The position numbers and the translations under genes were made by a program. A model generated the notes under the pieces. It saw only the letters and a list, made by a program, of their open reading frames with translations, ran no database searches and was not told the DNA's origin. Positions 1-6,200 of a DNA stretch of 7,298 bases are shown piece after piece. Positions within the stretch are counted from its first letter, which is position 1. Every line of letters begins with the position of its first letter. Source of the stretch: Thermoleophilia bacterium (GTDB lineage Bacteria; Actinomycetota; Thermoleophilia; Gaiellales; F1-60-MAGs149). Location of the stretch: positions 5,317-12,614 of the forward strand of contig JAEMTW010000032.1 in assembly GCA_016462095.1 (NCBI GenBank), given 5' to 3'.

Positions 1-57
1 GAGGCCATCGTCGAAGAGGTCATCGCCGAGGCTGACGCGGAAGCACCCAAAGCGTAA
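1..57 (+). CDS. rpsA: C-terminal fragment, probably 30S ribosomal protein S1
   Basis: Only the last 18 codons and a TAA stop (55-57) are in the window, read in frame from base 1. The residues EAIVEEVIAEADAEAPKA are acidic and Ala/Glu-rich, as in the disordered tails of actinobacterial ribosomal protein S1. No S1 RNA-binding domain is visible, so homology cannot be shown from this piece. The assignment rests on tail composition and on the common actinobacterial order rpsA-coaE. The next gene begins 9 nt after the stop, which suggests co-transcription. Any other protein with an acidic tail would look the same. Confidence 0.5.
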   Translation, partial: EAIVEEVIAEADAEAPKA

Positions 58-66
58 GCTGGGCCG

Positions 67-672
67 GTGTCTCGCCGGCCTCTAGTGATCGGGCTAACGG
101 GCGCCATCGGCGTCGGCAAATCGTCTGTGCTGGCTGCGTTCGCGCTGCGCGGGTATCCCGTGCTGAGCGCGGACGCAGTTGTGCACGATCTGTACCTCAG
201 GGCATCCGTGCGCGACCAGCTCGTCGCTCACTTTGGTGGGGATGTGCTCGGGCCGGACGGCGAGGTGGATCGGCCTGCCTTGGCCCGGCGCTGCTTCGGC
301 GACGGTGAGGCCCTCGCCTGGCTCGAGGGGTTACTGCATCCGCTCGTGTTCGACCAGTTCGGGGCATGGGTCGAAGCATGCGCCAATGCGCAGAATCCAC
401 CCGCGTTCGTCGTCTACGAGTCGCCATTGCTGTTCGAGGCCGGTCAGACTGATCGCTTCGACCGCGTGCTGGTCGTGACGGCGCCCGAGGCCACCCGTCG
501 TAGCCGCCTGGAAGCGCGGGGGCAGCTCGAACGGGCAGCCGAGCGGGAAGCCCGGCTCTGGTCAACAGAACGCCGAGAGGCTGCTGCCCACGATCTGCTG
601 GACAACTCCGGCACACACGAGCAACTGCAAGAGGCGGTTGACGGGTACATCGCGCGATACGCTGAGGCGTAA
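67..672 (+). CDS. coaE: Dephospho-CoA kinase CoaE
   Basis: A cytoplasmic P-loop kinase that phosphorylates the 3'-hydroxyl of dephospho-CoA with ATP, the last step of coenzyme A synthesis. Its 201 residues match the usual length of about 200. The Walker A motif TGAIGVGKS lies at residues 11-19 after a short beta strand. SADAVVHDLY (34-43) holds the probable catalytic Asp36. HP at 91-92, ESPLLFEAG (118-126), the Arg-rich lid region around 144-170 and DNSG (179-182) are family landmarks in the right order. The usual P-loop is TGGIGSGKS. Here Ala13 and Val16 replace Gly and Ser, but GxxxxGKS is intact. The GTG at 67 is chosen because it leaves a normal N-terminal strand before the P-loop. A second GTG at 85 would cut into that strand. 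No clear Shine-Dalgarno precedes it. The stop overlaps the next start by one base (TAATG). Confidence 0.96.
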   Translation: MSRRPLVIGLTGAIGVGKSSVLAAFALRGYPVLSADAVVHDLYLRASVRDQLVAHFGGDVLGPDGEVDRPALARRCFGDGEALAWLEGLLHPLVFDQFGAWVEACANAQNPPAFVVYESPLLFEAGQTDRFDRVLVVTAPEATRRSRLEARGQLERAAEREARLWSTERREAAAHDLLDNSGTHEQLQEAVDGYIARYAEA

Positions 673-1238
673 TGCGTCGTCTGTTCGGAGCCCTCGCGCT
701 CGTCGTGCTTGTGCTCGGCGCGGTCGCTATCTACGCGGTTCGACTCGAACCGGACTGGTATCTTCGTGCGCGTTATCCGCTGCAGTTTCAGACCATCATC
801 GAGGCGCATGCAGTCAACTATGGGCTCGAGCCATCGCTGGTTGCTGCCGTCGTGTACACGGAGTCAAAGTTCGATCCACGCGCCGAGTCCTCAGCCGGAG
901 CGATTGGCTTGATGCAACTGCTGCCGGATACGGCTCAGGGGATTGCGGATCGCACCGGTGGCGGTAACTTCAAAACGTCAGACCTGTACGACCCGGAATT
1001 GAACGTACGCTATGGCTGCTGGTATTTGAACGCGCTGCGGGACAAATACTCGGACCACCCACAGGCGCTCGAGCTCGCCTTGGCTGCCTACAACGCGGGC
1101 CAGGGCAATGTCGACCGGTGGGTCGCGGCCACGCCGGACGGTCGAGTCGTCCGCATCCGTTTTCGAGAGACGCGCGATTACGTCAAGCGTGTGGAACGGA
1201 TGCAGAGTCTCTACCAGCGCGGTTACGGGCTACGCTAA
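672..1238 (+). CDS. Membrane-anchored SLT-type lytic transglycosylase
   Basis: A short (188 aa) soluble lytic transglycosylase-like protein, GH23-type catalytic domain, predicted to cleave the MurNAc-GlcNAc bond of peptidoglycan outside the membrane, leaving 1,6-anhydro-MurNAc ends. Residues 1-4 include two Arg, followed by a hydrophobic stretch (about 5-22) without an obvious cleavage site, so an N-terminal anchor is likely. The domain spans about 38-180. The catalytic Glu64 is in YTESKFDP, followed by GLMQLLPDTA (79-88), AYNAG (139-143) and ETRDYVKRV (166-174), the standard SLT signatures. No LysM or other wall-binding domain is present. The start codon shares one base with the coaE stop, and GAGG at 664-667 can serve as ribosome binding site, so translation is probably coupled to coaE. 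It may work in cell-wall remodelling. The exact substrate is not readable from sequence. Confidence 0.93.
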   Translation: MRRLFGALALVVLVLGAVAIYAVRLEPDWYLRARYPLQFQTIIEAHAVNYGLEPSLVAAVVYTESKFDPRAESSAGAIGLMQLLPDTAQGIADRTGGGNFKTSDLYDPELNVRYGCWYLNALRDKYSDHPQALELALAAYNAGQGNVDRWVAATPDGRVVRIRFRETRDYVKRVERMQSLYQRGYGLR

Positions 1239-1242
1239 CGCA

Positions 1243-1923
1243 ATGCAGTTGACGCCACGAGAGCTCGATCGCCTGCTGGTGTTTCAAGCAGCCGAACTGG
1301 CGCGTGCCCGCCGGGGTCGGGGACTGCTCCTCAATGCGCCGGAGGCCGTCGCCATCATCTCCGACACTGTCTGTGAGGCCGCGCGCGATGGTGCAACGCA
1401 TGCCGAGGCGAGTGCGGCGGGCATGTCTGTGCTCACCTCCGACGCAGTGCTACCCGGCGCCGCGTCGCTCGTGCAGCACATTGAGGTCGAGGCATTGTTT
1501 ACCGACGGCACCCGCTTGGTCGTTCTGTCTGCGCCGCTCGGTGACCCCGAGGCTGATGGTCCGGGCGCAATCAAAGCACGTTCAGTCGAGCCCCACGACG
1601 TTGCCGACACCAACACGGTTGTCGTTGTCAACACGGCAGCAGTTCCAATCGCGGTGACGTCTCACTGGCATTTTTTTGAGAGCAATCGCCAGCTCGAGTT
1701 CGACCGTGCGGCGGCGTGGGGGAGGCGACTCGCAGTTCCGACGGGAAGTACGATCCGTTGGGAGCCAGGGGAGACCCAAGCCGTCACGCTCCGCCCCTTT
1801 GCTGGTCGTCGTATCGCCTTCGGGTTTGCCGGCTTGGTCAATGGACCCTTGGACGCTGACGGTGCGATGACGGCGGCGCTGATGCTGGCACGGGAGCGCG
1901 GCTACTTGGGGAGCGGAGCGTGA
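1243..1923 (+). CDS. ureAB: Urease gamma-beta fusion subunit UreAB
   Basis: A 226-residue structural urease subunit that fuses the gamma (UreA) and beta (UreB) chains, which are separate genes in most bacteria. Residues 1-99 are a full gamma chain: MQLTPRELDRLLVF at the start, RRGRGLLLNAPEAVAIIS (23-40), EAARDG (45-50) and HIEVEALFTDGTRLV (79-93). After a short linker (about 100-108) comes a beta chain. SHWHFFESN (140-148) corresponds to SHYHFAEVN of classical UreB, followed by LEFDR (151-155), VPTGSTIRWEPGE (165-177), FAGRR (186-190) and FGFAGLVNGPL (193-203). A helical C-terminal extension (about 204-226) goes beyond the classical UreB end. The ATG at 1243 is preferred because it gives the canonical gamma N-terminus. 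The frame is open back to 1108, but that would run through the transglycosylase gene and add unrelated residues. It begins 4 nt after the upstream stop and overlaps ureC by 4 bases. The protein scaffolds the UreC active site and is not itself catalytic. Confidence 0.94.
   Translation: MQLTPRELDRLLVFQAAELARARRGRGLLLNAPEAVAIISDTVCEAARDGATHAEASAAGMSVLTSDAVLPGAASLVQHIEVEALFTDGTRLVVLSAPLGDPEADGPGAIKARSVEPHDVADTNTVVVVNTAAVPIAVTSHWHFFESNRQLEFDRAAAWGRRLAVPTGSTIRWEPGETQAVTLRPFAGRRIAFGFAGLVNGPLDADGAMTAALMLARERGYLGSGA
1908..1913 (+). promoter_or_regulatory. Shine-Dalgarno site of ureC
   Basis: GGGGAG lies inside the end of ureAB, six bases before the ureC GTG at 1920. It supports that GTG over later candidates and shows that ureC has its own ribosome binding site despite the 4-base overlap with ureAB. 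It is the clearest ribosome binding site in the window. Confidence 0.7.
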
Positions 1924-3596
1924 CGCTTCCCGCCGACGTCTACGCGCGCGTCTATGGACCAACCACCGGCGATCGCATTCGTCTGGGTGACACGAGCCTC
2001 TGGGTCGAGGTAGAACGCGATGATCAGGAGCGCGGCAACGAGGTGATGGCGGGCTTCGCCAAGACAGCCCGCGATGGACTGATGGCACAGGCGACCACGG
2101 AGGCGGTCGAGATTGCCGTCACGCAGGTTGTGATCATCGATCCGATCCTCGGCGTACGCAAGACGGCGATCGGTATTCGCGACGGTCGCATTGTCTCGAT
2201 CGGGCGCGCTGGCAACCCAGACATCATGGATGGCGTCGACGTCGTGCTTGGCACGGATACGGCAATCGTCTCCGGTGAGGGGCTGATCGCAACCGCTGGT
2301 GCGATCGACTCGCACGTGCACCTGTTGTCGCCGCAGATCATTCCTCAAGCGCTGGCCGCGGGTTTTACGACGCTCGTCATCCAAGACTATGGACCGGTCT
2401 GGAACCTCGGTACGAATCCGATTTGGGCGCTCAAACACGTTCATGCGGCGCTCGATCAGTCACCAATCAACACGTTGATGCTGACGCGCGGATCGTCGAG
2501 TCGACCCGAGCCGCTGGAGAGAATGCTCCAGGCCGGTGCCGGTGGCTTGAAGATCCACGAAGACGTGGGAGCGCACGCCACCGCTTTGGAGATGGCGTTA
2601 CGCGTGGCTGATCAACACGACGTCCAATTGTGCGTCCACACCGACGGACTCAACGAGTGCCTGACGGTTGAGGATACGTTGGCCCTGATTGCCGGCCGGA
2701 CGCTCCACGCCTACCACATTGAGGGAACCGGCGGTGGTCATGCGCCCGACGTGATGCGCCTCGCCGGCGAGCCCAATATTTTGACGTCGTCGACGAACCC
2801 CACGTTCCCCTTCGGGATCAACACGGCGGCGGAGCATACCGCGATGGTTGAGGCCGTGCATGTCTTGCAGGCCGACCTCCCGGGCGACCACCAGCTGGCT
2901 CTCGATCGCGTGCGCCCAAGAACGATGGCCGCGGAGGACGTCCTGCACGACCTTGGTCTGATCCAGATGACGTCTTCCGATAGTCAGGGCATGGGTCGGA
3001 TTGGTGAGACGCTCCGCCGAACGTTTCAGCTGGCCTCGGTGATGCGCGACGCACGCGGTGGAGAAGCGAGCGGGCACGATAACGAGCGCGTCTTGCGCTA
3101 TCTGGCTAAAGCGACGATCAACCCAGCAATTGCCCATGGCATGGCCGACCAGATTGGCTCGCTCGAGGTGGGCAAGCTGGCCGACATCGTGCTCTGGAGC
3201 CCGGCGTGGTTCGCCGTCAAGCCGTTTCTCGTGCTGAAGGCGGGGTTTCCCACCTGGGGCGTGAGTGGGGATCCGAATGCCTCCACCGCGTTCTCCGAGC
3301 CAACGCGCGTCGCAGCACAGATCGGTGCCATCGGGACTGCGCCGGCGCGGCTGAGCCTGGCCTTCACCAGCCAAGCGGCGATCGCTGGGGGAGGCGCGGC
3401 CGAGTTACCTACCGCGAAGCAACGAGTCGGCGTCCATGGCACGCGCTCGCTCGGCGCGGCAGACATGGTGCGCAATACGACGACGGCATCGGTACGCGTC
3501 GATCCTGTCACGCACGCCGTCTCCGTCGATGGTGCGATCGTTGATACTCCGCCCGTCGCTTCCGTTTCCCTTTCGTCCCTCCACCTCCTCGGCTGA
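1920..3596 (+). CDS. ureC: Urease alpha subunit UreC, divergent form
   Basis: The catalytic urease chain, 558 aa (classical about 567-570), an amidohydrolase-fold nickel enzyme that hydrolyses urea to ammonia and carbamate. Compared from memory with Klebsiella UreC, the metal centre is complete: His132 and His134 (SHVHLLSPQ), Lys211 for carbamylation and His213 (GLKIHEDVG), His240 (CVHTDGLNE), His266 (YHIEGTGGGHAPD) and Asp354 (TSSDSQGMGR). The flap His314 and Arg330 are also present. Differences: the flap Cys before His314 is Val313. The loop after GP (158-159) is four residues shorter than the classical segment containing Ala167, whose carbonyl binds urea. The Trp of HEDW is Val216, HWICPQ is HLLSPQ, and the N-terminal GGGK motif reads AGFAK (44-48). 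The GTG start is set by GGGGAG upstream and by homology (VYGPTTGDRIRLGDTSLW, 11-28). It follows ureAB with a GTGA overlap. Activation needs UreD/F/G-type chaperones, and none are in the window. It is probably an active nickel hydrolase, but urea as substrate is not certain. Confidence 0.94.
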   Translation: MTLPADVYARVYGPTTGDRIRLGDTSLWVEVERDDQERGNEVMAGFAKTARDGLMAQATTEAVEIAVTQVVIIDPILGVRKTAIGIRDGRIVSIGRAGNPDIMDGVDVVLGTDTAIVSGEGLIATAGAIDSHVHLLSPQIIPQALAAGFTTLVIQDYGPVWNLGTNPIWALKHVHAALDQSPINTLMLTRGSSSRPEPLERMLQAGAGGLKIHEDVGAHATALEMALRVADQHDVQLCVHTDGLNECLTVEDTLALIAGRTLHAYHIEGTGGGHAPDVMRLAGEPNILTSSTNPTFPFGINTAAEHTAMVEAVHVLQADLPGDHQLALDRVRPRTMAAEDVLHDLGLIQMTSSDSQGMGRIGETLRRTFQLASVMRDARGGEASGHDNERVLRYLAKATINPAIAHGMADQIGSLEVGKLADIVLWSPAWFAVKPFLVLKAGFPTWGVSGDPNASTAFSEPTRVAAQIGAIGTAPARLSLAFTSQAAIAGGGAAELPTAKQRVGVHGTRSLGAADMVRNTTTASVRVDPVTHAVSVDGAIVDTPPVASVSLSSLHLLG

Positions 3597-3598
3597 TC

Positions 3599-4702
3599 AT
3601 GTCTCCTGTCGCCCTCTGTGCACCCGATAAGCTCCGCGGCGCTCTTGATGCTCACGAGGCCGCGCAGGCGATGGCCGAAGGCTGCCGCCAGGCTGGCTGG
3701 GACGCAATCGAGCACCCCCTCGCCGATGGGGGCGAAGGTACCTGTGACGCGATCGTCCGGGGTCGGGGTGGACGTCGCGAACTGATTAGTACACGTGATG
3801 CGATCGGGCGGCCTCGCAAGGCTGCGCTCGGCGTTTTGCCCGATGGGACCTGCATCGTTGAGGCGGCCGAGGCAATCGGTCTGATGCATATTCCGCGCAG
3901 CCGTCGTGATGTGATGCGCGCGACGAGTGCTGGGATCGCACCACTGGTGCTCGCCGCCCTCGAGCGTGGAGCTCCCCGGATCGTGATTGGTCTTGGCGGT
4001 TCGGCGACCGTTGACGGAGGGCTCGGTCTCCTGATTGGCCTCGGTCTGAAGGCCTTCGACAGCGATGGAAATGTGCTGCGCGGCCGCGGGATGGATCTTC
4101 CGGCGGTTGCACGTCTCGAGCTCGGTGGTCTGGATCCGCGCCTTGCTCGGACGGAGCTCGTGGTCGCCCTAGATGTGGATAGCCCCTTGGCGGGTCCATG
4201 CGGTGCTGCGCCCGTTTTCGGACCTCAGAAGGGCGCGTCGCCCGAGCAGGTCGCCATCCTCGACGCCGGTCTCGCGAAGTTGGACGTGCTGTACGGCGAT
4301 CGCGCACGCCGACCCGGTGCCGGCGCAGCGGGTGGCCTCGGTGCTGCCTGCTTTCTCCTAGGGGCAACACCGATCCCGGGCGCCGAATTGGTGATGCAAG
4401 AGACAGGCTTCGCTGAGCAGCTTGCCAGAGCAGAACTCGTGTTGACCGCCGAGGGTGCGGTTGACGCACAGAGCGCGGCGGGTAAGACGGTCGCGCGCGT
4501 CGCCCAAGCGGCCCACTCTGCCGGCCTGCCGTGCGTGATTTTTGGCGGGCGGGTCGATGCCGATGCAGCAGCGCTCTATGAAGTCGGCGCAACCGCGGTA
4601 CTCGGTATTGGTCGGGGCGTCAAGCCCATCCGCGAGGCACTACGCTCCAGTGGCGACGATCTCCGTGCGGCTGCACGCGCAGTCTGCACACTACGTTCGT
4701 AA
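3599..4702 (+). CDS. glxK: Glycerate kinase (GlxK/GarK family)
   Basis: A 367-residue cytoplasmic kinase of the glycerate kinase type-1 family (usual length about 370-380), which phosphorylates D-glycerate with ATP. Characterised bacterial members of this family form 2-phosphoglycerate. The motifs are in order: APDKLRG (8-14, classical APDSFKG), ADGGEGT (42-48), IVEAAEAIGL (86-95), VIGLGGSATVDGG (129-141), DVDSPLAGPCGAAPVFGPQ (192-210) followed by KGAS, GAAGGLG (242-248), and LTAEGAVDAQSAAGK (282-296, classical TGEGxxDxQ). The Gly of TGEG is Ala284, a mild departure. The ATG lies 2 nt after the ureC stop with no strong ribosome binding site, which suggests translational coupling. Glycerate kinase serves glyoxylate, glycolate and ureide catabolism, so its place next to urease hints at allantoin-type nitrogen use. 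General photorespiratory-type glycolate salvage or serine metabolism would also explain it. Confidence 0.94.
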   Translation: MSPVALCAPDKLRGALDAHEAAQAMAEGCRQAGWDAIEHPLADGGEGTCDAIVRGRGGRRELISTRDAIGRPRKAALGVLPDGTCIVEAAEAIGLMHIPRSRRDVMRATSAGIAPLVLAALERGAPRIVIGLGGSATVDGGLGLLIGLGLKAFDSDGNVLRGRGMDLPAVARLELGGLDPRLARTELVVALDVDSPLAGPCGAAPVFGPQKGASPEQVAILDAGLAKLDVLYGDRARRPGAGAAGGLGAACFLLGATPIPGAELVMQETGFAEQLARAELVLTAEGAVDAQSAAGKTVARVAQAAHSAGLPCVIFGGRVDADAAALYEVGATAVLGIGRGVKPIREALRSSGDDLRAAARAVCTLRS

Positions 4703-4714
4703 CGCTCGGCTCAA

Positions 4715-6166
4715 CTAGCGTCGCGCGAGTCGCTGGTCACCGTTGCCACCGTTGCCACCGTTGCCGCCGCTGCCACCGTTGCCACCGCTGCCACTGTTGC
4801 CCCACGCGATGGCCCCGCCGTTGAGGCCGGCTGCGGTTGTGACCAACTTGGAGCCCATCTTAAGCCGGATTGTGACGGAATACGGAGCGCCCTTCTTAAG
4901 CTTCGCCTTCGGGAACACGAGGGTCAGCGAGCCATCGGCCGCCGAAACTCCGCTCGCTATTTTTTTGGCCTTGCCCGAGACGGCCGTGCCCGTGGTGTAC
5001 AACGTCGCCGTGCAGACACTCTTGCGACAGGCGCTGAGCGCCTTGACGGAGACGGACGTGCTGCTGCCACTGGTCTTGACGGTGGTCTTCGCGGCCACCA
5101 CCTTGCGCTTAACCTTGTAGGTCGGGGCACTGAACGTGATGTCGGGGACGGTGATCAGCAGGCCGTCAGTGCCTTCGGTGCCCGCGCTCCATACGCTGTA
5201 GCTCGGAGCGCCGTTCGTGCCGGTCGAGCCGGATCGGGTTGCGCTGAAGAACGTAGCAGCATCCGCGGGGAGCACGCCATAGACGTTAAGCAGCGTCTGG
5301 GCGGGCAGGACCGCCTTCATCTGACCCGTCTGGACCTGCCCGTCGGCCCTCAAGTGCGCTGCGGCCATCTGCAGGTCGAGCACCGGTGCCGACGCCGTCC
5401 CCGTCGGATTGACAAAGCCGAAGATCGCTCCCTGCGTTGCGAAGATGGCTCCGGTCAGGGCGGCGTTGACTGTGTCGTCGAGGCTGAAGGAGATGTTGGC
5501 GGAAAGCACCTGCACAGAAGCCTGCTGGGGTTCGCATGCGAAGATCGGGGTCGCAGTGCAGCCGTTACCGGGTGTGAAGTCAGTCACGAACTGCGTGGCG
5601 ACCGGGCGGAAGCGGATCCGTACCTGCGCATCGGCCGTGCCGAGCCCCGTCGCGCTCCAATAGAGCAGGTCGAGGTTTGCCCACGACCAGCGCAGAGATT
5701 GCCCCAGAGTGTTCATGCGCACGGTCATGTCGAAAATCGTTTCGACAGTCGCGGCGCCGGTCAGATCAGTATTGACGTTATCGGTCTGGGGAACGCCAAG
5801 GGCGAGCCCGACTCGATTTGGCGTGGCGTAGCATTGGCCCTGGGCTGGCGTCTGTCCTGCCTGGCAAAGATTGGTGGGAGAGATCACCACCGTCGGGATG
5901 CCTCCTGTCATGGGCGGCGGAGTCGTCGTACCACCGTCGATCAGCACGCTCTCCACGCCAGCGTTCGTCGCGGTCAGGCGCGTCACGTAGGGGCGTCCAG
6001 CGACGCCTCCCGCCATGGCACCCCAGCCTGCGCCCGTCGTCGAGCCGACGGTCGCGCCATCGGTCCATGCCTGTGTGGGGGTGCCTGCCCCCTGTGCACT
6101 AGCACCAGCGGGCAGAGCGACAGTAATGGCAAAGACCAACGTTAGGAAAAGACTTCGTAGACTCAT
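4715..6166 (-). CDS. Secreted protein of unknown function with Gly/Asn-rich tail
   Basis: I do not recognise this 483-residue protein. The N-terminus MSLRSLFLTLVFAITVALPA followed by GASAQ is a clear Sec signal peptide, with likely cleavage after Ala24 (ASA-Q). The mature protein is Gly/Thr/Ala-rich. A Thr/Pro linker (TTTPPP, 80-85) precedes a middle region of about 95-345 with alternating hydrophobic residues suggesting beta structure. A basic linker (KVKRKVVAAK, 351-360) leads into a probable Ig-like beta domain (about 362-446), then a GGN/GGS repeat tail (456-476) and a basic end DQRLARR. The only six cysteines form three close pairs: 101/112, 203/211 and 380/385. That fits local disulfides in an exported protein. 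There is no sortase motif, C-terminal membrane helix or lipobox, so it is probably released or loosely wall-bound. The ATG at 6166 fits both the signal peptide and a promoter of leaderless geometry. It lies downstream of ispH but has its own promoter, and it converges on glxK with 12 bp between stops. Confidence 0.85.
   Translation of the reverse strand: MSLRSLFLTLVFAITVALPAGASAQGAGTPTQAWTDGATVGSTTGAGWGAMAGGVAGRPYVTRLTATNAGVESVLIDGGTTTPPPMTGGIPTVVISPTNLCQAGQTPAQGQCYATPNRVGLALGVPQTDNVNTDLTGAATVETIFDMTVRMNTLGQSLRWSWANLDLLYWSATGLGTADAQVRIRFRPVATQFVTDFTPGNGCTATPIFACEPQQASVQVLSANISFSLDDTVNAALTGAIFATQGAIFGFVNPTGTASAPVLDLQMAAAHLRADGQVQTGQMKAVLPAQTLLNVYGVLPADAATFFSATRSGSTGTNGAPSYSVWSAGTEGTDGLLITVPDITFSAPTYKVKRKVVAAKTTVKTSGSSTSVSVKALSACRKSVCTATLYTTGTAVSGKAKKIASGVSAADGSLTLVFPKAKLKKGAPYSVTIRLKMGSKLVTTAAGLNGGAIAWGNSGSGGNGGSGGNGGNGGNGDQRLARR
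4739..4801 (-). repeat. 9-bp tandem repeats encoding a GGN/GGS tail
   Basis: About seven imperfect 9-bp units, CGTTGCCAC or CGCTGCCAC on the plus strand. They encode the tripeptides Gly-Gly-Asn and Gly-Gly-Ser at residues 456-476 of the secreted protein, just before its basic C-terminus. Unit length is a multiple of three, so gain or loss of units would keep the frame. Coding use explains the repeats. There are no spacers, so it is not a CRISPR array. Confidence 0.85.
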
Positions 6167-6172
6167 GTGGCG

Positions 6173-6200
6173 ACCTTACACGGATCTGAAGTCCTGTCAA
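6173..6200 (-). promoter_or_regulatory. Promoter of the secreted-protein gene, leaderless geometry
   Basis: On the minus strand a perfect -35 hexamer TTGACA (6200-6195) is followed by a 16-nt spacer and TAAGGT (6178-6173), which fits the TANNNT form of a -10 element. Exactly six bases (CGCCAC) then separate it from the ATG at 6166, so the predicted transcript starts at or next to the start codon. The AAGG inside the -10 could instead act as a Shine-Dalgarno site 7 nt from the ATG if transcription starts further upstream. The rest of the 6167-6265 gap holds short GC-rich palindromes near the ispH stop (GGTCGACC, 6257-6264) but no T-tract terminator. Confidence 0.55.

Noticed and set aside
1108..1242. 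An upstream in-frame extension of ureAB starting at 1108
   Set aside because: The extra 45 residues lie inside the transglycosylase gene in another frame and have no urease character. MQLTPRE at 1243 is the standard gamma-chain start.
2598..3374. A long open frame of 258 codons on the minus strand inside ureC
   Set aside because: It is antisense to a strongly conserved gene and Arg/Gly/His-rich with no domain. Such frames are expected opposite high-GC genes.
3786..4592. A 268-codon minus-strand open frame opposite glycerate kinase
   Set aside because: Extremely Arg/Pro-rich low-complexity translation, a shadow of the glxK codon pattern.
4715..4735. Near-palindrome with AGCG and CGCT arms at the convergent gene ends, considered as a bidirectional terminator
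   Set aside because: The inner arms mismatch and no T or A tract flanks it. It lies within the last codons of the secreted protein.
4739..4801. Short repeats considered as a CRISPR array or regulatory iterons
   Set aside because: Units are 9 bp, contiguous, with no spacers and in coding frame.
4743..5120. A plus-strand frame beginning with Pro-Pro-Leu repeats
   Set aside because: The proline repeats are simply the reverse strand of the GGN/GGS-coding repeats.
5354..6145. A 263-codon plus-strand open frame opposite the secreted protein
   Set aside because: Arg/Gly/His-rich with no recognisable motif or start signal. The minus-strand gene has a signal peptide and promoter.
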